NCBI GenBank assembly: GCA_015075445.1
Contig: JABTUJ010000016.1
Span: forward strand, 1-64,000
DNA: 64,000 nt
Source of the DNA: Verrucomicrobiales bacterium
GTDB taxonomy: Bacteria; Verrucomicrobiota; Verrucomicrobiia; Limisphaerales; J093
Reading direction: 5' to 3'
This document shows positions 60,341-64,000 of the stretch, one piece after another. Position 1 is the stretch's first letter; every line of letters begins with the position of its first letter. Made by a program: the position numbers and the translations under genes. Below the pieces are notes generated by a model, which ran no database searches, was not told the origin of the DNA, and was given only the letters and a program-made list of their open reading frames with translations.

Positions 60341-61783
60341 ATGCACGCTCCTGCCACCCCTATCCGACGCGCGCCGGCCGGCGTCTGGATCGCGGTTCTG
60401 ACGCCTTGCCTGCTGGCCGGCGAACCCCTGCCCCCCACCCCCCGTGGCGGGGCGGTTCACGACGTTCGTGCCTACGGGGCCGTTGGCGATGGCATCACCC
60501 TGGACACCGCCGCCCTGAATCGCGCCGTCGCGGCCTGCGCCGACGCCGGGGGCGGGCAGGTGCGTTTCCCACCGGGGCGCTACCTCTCCGGCACCGTCCA
60601 TCTCCGCAGCGGGGTGGCGCTCTACTTCGACCTGGGCGCCCGGTTGGTTGGCACGACGAATCTGACGGAATACCAGCACCCCACTCCACCCGCGTTCCTG
60701 CCCGAGGCGAAGTGGGGCAAGTGGCACCGCGGCCTGCTCGTGGGCGAGAACCTCGAGGAGGTCACCCTGGCCGGACCGGGCGTGATCGATGGCAACCGCG
60801 TCTTTGACCCGACCGGCGAGGAGCGCATGCGCGGTCCGCACGCCCTGGTGTTCGTGAATTCCCGGCGCATCACGGTACGCGACCTCACGTTCGTCGACGC
60901 CGCGAACTACGCCGTGTACTTCCAGATCAGCGACGACGTCGAGTTCCGGCAGGTGAAGTTCGTGGGCGGCTGGGATGGCGTGCACTGGCGCGGCGCACCC
61001 GAGCGCTGGTGCCACAACGTGCAGATCATCGGGTGCCAGTTCTACACCGGCGACGATGCCATCGCGGGGCGGTACTGGGACCACACCGTGATCGCGGATT
61101 GTGTCGTCAATTCCTCCTGCAACGGTCTCCGGCTCATCGGTCCGGCCCGGCGGCTGATCGTGGACGGCTGCCTGTTCTATGGCCCCGGGCTCGAGCCGCA
61201 TCGCACCTCGCGCGAGGCGCGCCGCACCAACATGCTTTCGGGCATCATCCTCCAACCCGGCGCGTGGGACGCCACCCGCGGCCCCCTCGAAGACGTGCTC
61301 ATCGCAAACACCACCATGCACAACGTCGCGTCGCCGGTGACCCTCTGGATCAAGCCGGGGAACACCGCCGACCGCATCACCGTGAACGGGCTCCGCGCCA
61401 CCGGCGTGTACCGCTCCGCCCTTTCCGTCGAGAGCTGGGCCGAGACCCCCATTACCAACGTGGTGTTCCGGGCGGTGCACGCCGAGTTCGGCGGCGGCGG
61501 ATCCGCCGCCCTGGCCCACCAACCCGTCAAGGGGCCGGGCGTGGATGCGCGTCCGTTGCCGGCCTGGGGTGTTTACGCGCGTCAGGTCGAGCGGCTCACC
61601 CTCGAGGATGTCCGGCTCAGTCTCGAACACGACGACTTCCGCCCCGTGATCCGGGCCGAGGCCGTGCGCACCCTGACGCTGGACAACGTCCGCTACCCGC
61701 TCGTGAGCGCCGTCACCGAGCCGCTCAGCCTGACCAATGTGGTCGAGCTGATCCGGCGCCCGGCGGAGCCTGGCCCGCACTGA
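60341..61783 (+). CDS. Secreted right-handed beta-helix glycosidase-like protein (GH28-related)
   Basis: 480 aa from MHAPATPIRRAPAGVWIAVL. A signal peptide precedes VHDVRAYGAVGDGITLDTAA and LNRAVAACADAGGGQVRFPP, the standard opening of pectate-lyase/polygalacturonase-type beta-helices. VHLRSGVALYFDLGARLVGT, LAGPGVIDGNR and GCQFYTGDDAIAGRYWDHT are GH28-like; GDDAI carries the Asp pair. The next GH28 motif (usually GHG) is replaced by NGLRLIG, so the substrate and even the mechanism may differ from polygalacturonase. It is probably active on plant or algal polysaccharide outside the cell. Confidence 0.8.
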   Translation: MHAPATPIRRAPAGVWIAVLTPCLLAGEPLPPTPRGGAVHDVRAYGAVGDGITLDTAALNRAVAACADAGGGQVRFPPGRYLSGTVHLRSGVALYFDLGARLVGTTNLTEYQHPTPPAFLPEAKWGKWHRGLLVGENLEEVTLAGPGVIDGNRVFDPTGEERMRGPHALVFVNSRRITVRDLTFVDAANYAVYFQISDDVEFRQVKFVGGWDGVHWRGAPERWCHNVQIIGCQFYTGDDAIAGRYWDHTVIADCVVNSSCNGLRLIGPARRLIVDGCLFYGPGLEPHRTSREARRTNMLSGIILQPGAWDATRGPLEDVLIANTTMHNVASPVTLWIKPGNTADRITVNGLRATGVYRSALSVESWAETPITNVVFRAVHAEFGGGGSAALAHQPVKGPGVDARPLPAWGVYARQVERLTLEDVRLSLEHDDFRPVIRAEAVRTLTLDNVRYPLVSAVTEPLSLTNVVELIRRPAEPGPH

Positions 61784-62010
61784 GCGCCACGCTTCCTGTC
61801 CTCCGGGTCGGGCCAGCGGTCGGTGGGGCGCAGCACGAAGGGAAACCTCACAGATCAAAAATCAAAAATCAAAGATCAAAGATCAAGGGAAGCCCCAGGG
61901 CTCCAAGGAGCCGAAGGGGCCCGGCAGGGCCGGCCTGCCAGGCGGTCATGAACCGCGGAGCGTGCAGGCTGGAAGCCCGCACCACAGCTTGCGGCCAAGA
62001 GGGTGATCAC
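61784..62010. repeat. Intergenic heptanucleotide array
   Basis: ATCAAAA/ATCAAAG units from 61852 to about 61885 with the tail CAAGGGAAGCCCCAGGGCTC to 61908. The array separates two convergent genes. Confidence 0.8.
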
Positions 62011-63378
62011 TTACGCCAGCTTGTAGTCGCCGGGCATGGGCACCTTCGGGAACGGCAGCGGCCCGAACTCGTAGCGGTCGGGGCCCCAGACTTTCTGCGA
62101 GTTGAGGGCTTGTTCCCACTCGATGGGCTGGCCGGTGTAGGCCGATTCGCGACCCATGATCGCGGTGAGGGTGCTTTCGGCGAGGTTCCGGGCCTCGTTC
62201 AACGGCGTGCCGGCGCGGATGCTGGCGATCAGGTTCTGGTGTTCCTGCTGGTACGCGTTCACTTCCTGGTCGCGGAACCGCCAGAAGGGACCTTCCTTGG
62301 GCCGGATCCAGGTCGCGCCGTTGCTGGTGCCCTTGGTCCCGACGACCCCTTCCTCGACGCGGCCCTCGCAGTGGTTCATCTGGCGGGCCTGGCTGAACAT
62401 GCGGACGCCGTTGGGGTACTCATACTCGACGGCGAAGTGGTCGTAGATATGGCCGTGGATGGGGTGTTCGCGAGCCTGGCGGCCGCCCATCCCGTAAGCC
62501 TTGACCGGGTGCGTGCCCATGACCCAGTTCATGACATCGATGTTGTGCAGGTGCTGCTCGACGTAGTGGTCGCCGCCCAGCCAGGTGAAGTAGTTCCAGT
62601 TGCGGAGCTGCCATTCCATGTCGGACATCTGGGGCGAACGCTCGATGACCCAGATCACGCCGCCGTTCCAGTAGCAGCGCAGGCACTGGATCTCCCCGAT
62701 CATGCCGTCGTGGATCCGCTTGATCGCCTCGTTGTAGCCACGCATGTGGCGACGCTGCGTGCCGCTGGCAATGCCCAGGTTCTTCCGCTTCGCGAGCTCG
62801 TACGCCTCGAGCAGCAGCCGTACGCCCGGTCCATCCACCGCCCCGGGCTTCTCGATGAACAGGTGTTTGCCCGCCTCGATCACTGCCTTCGCGTGCGCGG
62901 GCCGAAAGTGAGGCGGCGTGGTGTGGATCACGTAGTTGATCTCGTCCACTTCCAGCAGCTTCCGGTACCCGTCGAAACCGTCGAAGCACCGGGAGTCCGG
63001 GATCTGGATGCCCAGCTTGCGCAGTTGCTCGCGGCAGGTGTTCAGCCGGTCCCGGAACACGTCGCACAGCGCGACCACCTCGATGTCCGGGTGCGCCACC
63101 GAGGCGCCCGTGGCGACATCCTCGGTGTGGTAGCCCGCCCCGGGATAGATCACTTGCGTCGCCGCCCCGAGTGCGTCCAGCACCGCGCCCGTCCCGCGCC
63201 CGCCGCAACCGATGACCCCGATCTTCACCTTCTCGAGCGCCGCCGCGTGGGTGGTGAGGACGAACGGCGCCTGGCTCAGGACGGCCAGCCCCGCCGCGGC
63301 CGTCGAGGAGTGCTGGAGAAACGTCCGACGCGACAGCGCCTCGGCCGGGTCCGAACGATCAGAGGAAAGTGGTTTCAT
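62011..63378 (-). CDS. Gfo/Idh/MocA oxidoreductase with Tat-type signal
   Basis: A 455-aa protein. The twin-arginine motif is LSRRTFLQHSSTAAAGLAVL, ending near THA. The Rossmann start is VKIGVIGCGGRGTGAVLDAL. HLFIEKPGAVDGPGVRLLLE holds the EKP motif. The C-terminal region has NWNYFTWLGGDHYVEQHLHN and IDVMNWVMGTHP, where His residues usually line the active site. This branch, with a long Rossmann insertion after the glycine motif, is abundant in Verrucomicrobia and planctomycetes. It is distinct from the 12926 homologue and has no operon partner. The substrate is unknown. Confidence 0.87.
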   Translation of the reverse strand: MKPLSSDRSDPAEALSRRTFLQHSSTAAAGLAVLSQAPFVLTTHAAALEKVKIGVIGCGGRGTGAVLDALGAATQVIYPGAGYHTEDVATGASVAHPDIEVVALCDVFRDRLNTCREQLRKLGIQIPDSRCFDGFDGYRKLLEVDEINYVIHTTPPHFRPAHAKAVIEAGKHLFIEKPGAVDGPGVRLLLEAYELAKRKNLGIASGTQRRHMRGYNEAIKRIHDGMIGEIQCLRCYWNGGVIWVIERSPQMSDMEWQLRNWNYFTWLGGDHYVEQHLHNIDVMNWVMGTHPVKAYGMGGRQAREHPIHGHIYDHFAVEYEYPNGVRMFSQARQMNHCEGRVEEGVVGTKGTSNGATWIRPKEGPFWRFRDQEVNAYQQEHQNLIASIRAGTPLNEARNLAESTLTAIMGRESAYTGQPIEWEQALNSQKVWGPDRYEFGPLPFPKVPMPGDYKLA

Positions 63379-63681
63379 GTGGCACGCAGATTAGTGCCGG
63401 CCGCCTCCAAGGCGAGGTCAAAATGGGGCCCCCTGGCCCTGGGCTGGGGTTGCGGACGAAGGGGACTGGCGAATTCCAGGTCAGGGAGACAGCGGCTTCC
63501 CGCCCCGGGATCCTGCGCCGATTCCGGACCTCGGGAATCGGGGCGCCCCTTCCTTCCCGGTGTGGTGCAGGCTTGCCGCCTGCGGTTCCGCCCACGGCCC
63601 GCCGCGACCGCCCGTTCGGCTGTTCGAAGTCCAGCCACAGCTTGCCAGAAAGGGCCGCGGCGCGTAGAAGATCTCCCGTCA
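63379..63681. other. Intergenic region between divergent genes
   Basis: About 300 bp with one short stem, GATTCCGGACCTCGGGAATC, near 63519-63540. Nothing else is recognised. Confidence 0.5.
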
Positions 63682-64000
63682 ATGATCCTATGCACCGCTA
63701 ATCCTCCAGCCGCCGTATGCGCCCGGGGATCGCACGCGGTTGCCTCGCTGGGCTTGCTGGTCTGGCTCACCAGCCTTGTCAGCCTGCCCCCCGCCCGCGG
63801 CCACGAGGTCTTCACAGGCTTCGTCCAGCACCAGGTGCGCCTGGTCGCGGGCGCCCGCCACCTGGACGTGACCCTGGATCTGACCTTCTTCGAGGACGGC
63901 TCCGAGCACGAGCGCGAACACCTGGATGCCGACGGCGACGGGCGCATCCGGCGTCCCGAGATCGACGCGTACCTCCGGCAACTCGAGCCCGCGCTCACGG
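63682..64000 (+). CDS. Secreted EF-hand protein, 3' end outside window
   Basis: The first 106 residues from the ATG at 63682. A hydrophobic signal segment (VASLGLLVWLTSLVSLPPARG) is followed by HEVFTGFVQHQVRLVAGARH, then a charged stretch and DADGDGRIRRPEID, which fits the EF-hand loop (Asp at 1, 3, 5 and Glu at 12). The remainder is cut by the window end, so the family cannot be named. Confidence 0.6.
   Translation, partial: MILCTANPPAAVCARGSHAVASLGLLVWLTSLVSLPPARGHEVFTGFVQHQVRLVAGARHLDVTLDLTFFEDGSEHEREHLDADGDGRIRRPEIDAYLRQLEPALT

Overview
The window is high-GC, gene-dense DNA that looks like a chromosomal segment of a verrucomicrobial bacterium, probably near the Pedosphaera/Limisphaera group. 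This is inferred from gene content: PEP-CTERM proteins, Tat-type Gfo/Idh/MocA oxidoreductases and TIM-barrel epimerases, a DUF1080 protein, PQQ-type beta-propellers, a DUF1559-like pseudopilin, a lone DnaE2, and dispersed short-repeat families. No rRNA gene, tRNA gene or CRISPR array was recognised.

Layout. (1) 1-7938, all minus strand: a tightly packed accessory operon. A ribbon-helix-helix protein is followed by a DUF4007 protein (SspB-like), a 1170-aa P-loop ATPase (SspC-like) and a PP-loop ATPase with clustered cysteines (SspD/DndC-like). After these come a 99-aa orphan, a 460-aa protein with a nuclease-like C-terminus, and a DGQHR-motif protein cut by the window edge. I read this as an SspBCD-type DNA phosphorothioation module carrying an unfamiliar three-gene cassette, and as the best candidate for an undescribed system here. 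(2) 8196-14287: a metabolic group with an MFS transporter, an isochorismatase-ThuA fusion, a sugar-phosphate epimerase-like protein and a Gfo/Idh/MocA oxidoreductase. (3) 14371-17362: an orphan antitoxin-like gene, mnmG with a frameshift, and endonuclease V. (4) 17580-22284: three minus-strand genes (BNR-repeat protein, APC amino-acid permease, pseudopilin) still recognisable but broken by many frameshifts. (5) 22588-33467: error-prone polymerase DnaE2 with repeat-encoded inserts, a DUF1080 protein, two PQQ-propeller proteins, a CBS protein, a Tat-exported epimerase-like protein and a degenerate receiver. (6) 33521-43474: an ECF sigma factor with a membrane partner, Lnt, and a MacB/MacA/TolC-type export operon whose adaptor ends in two EF-hands. 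(7) 44140-52159: a large beta-propeller protein, UvrC, and three tandem PEP-CTERM paralogues each with its own terminator. (8) 52772-56309: a small chemotaxis-type cluster (MCP, CheW, receiver with a degenerate Hpt-like tail). (9) 56661-64000: two Hsp20 proteins, HemH-NadD-RsfS, a PUR-domain protein, a beta-helix glycosidase-like protein, a second Tat-type oxidoreductase and a truncated secreted EF-hand protein.

Two themes cut across the genes. Heptanucleotide tandem arrays ending in a conserved CAAGGGAAG tail occur at about eight loci. Some lie inside coding sequence, including the polymerase and the N-terminal region of secreted proteins. Indel-type damage is concentrated in 15-22 kb while the protein motifs are preserved, which could mean sequence error as readily as gene decay.
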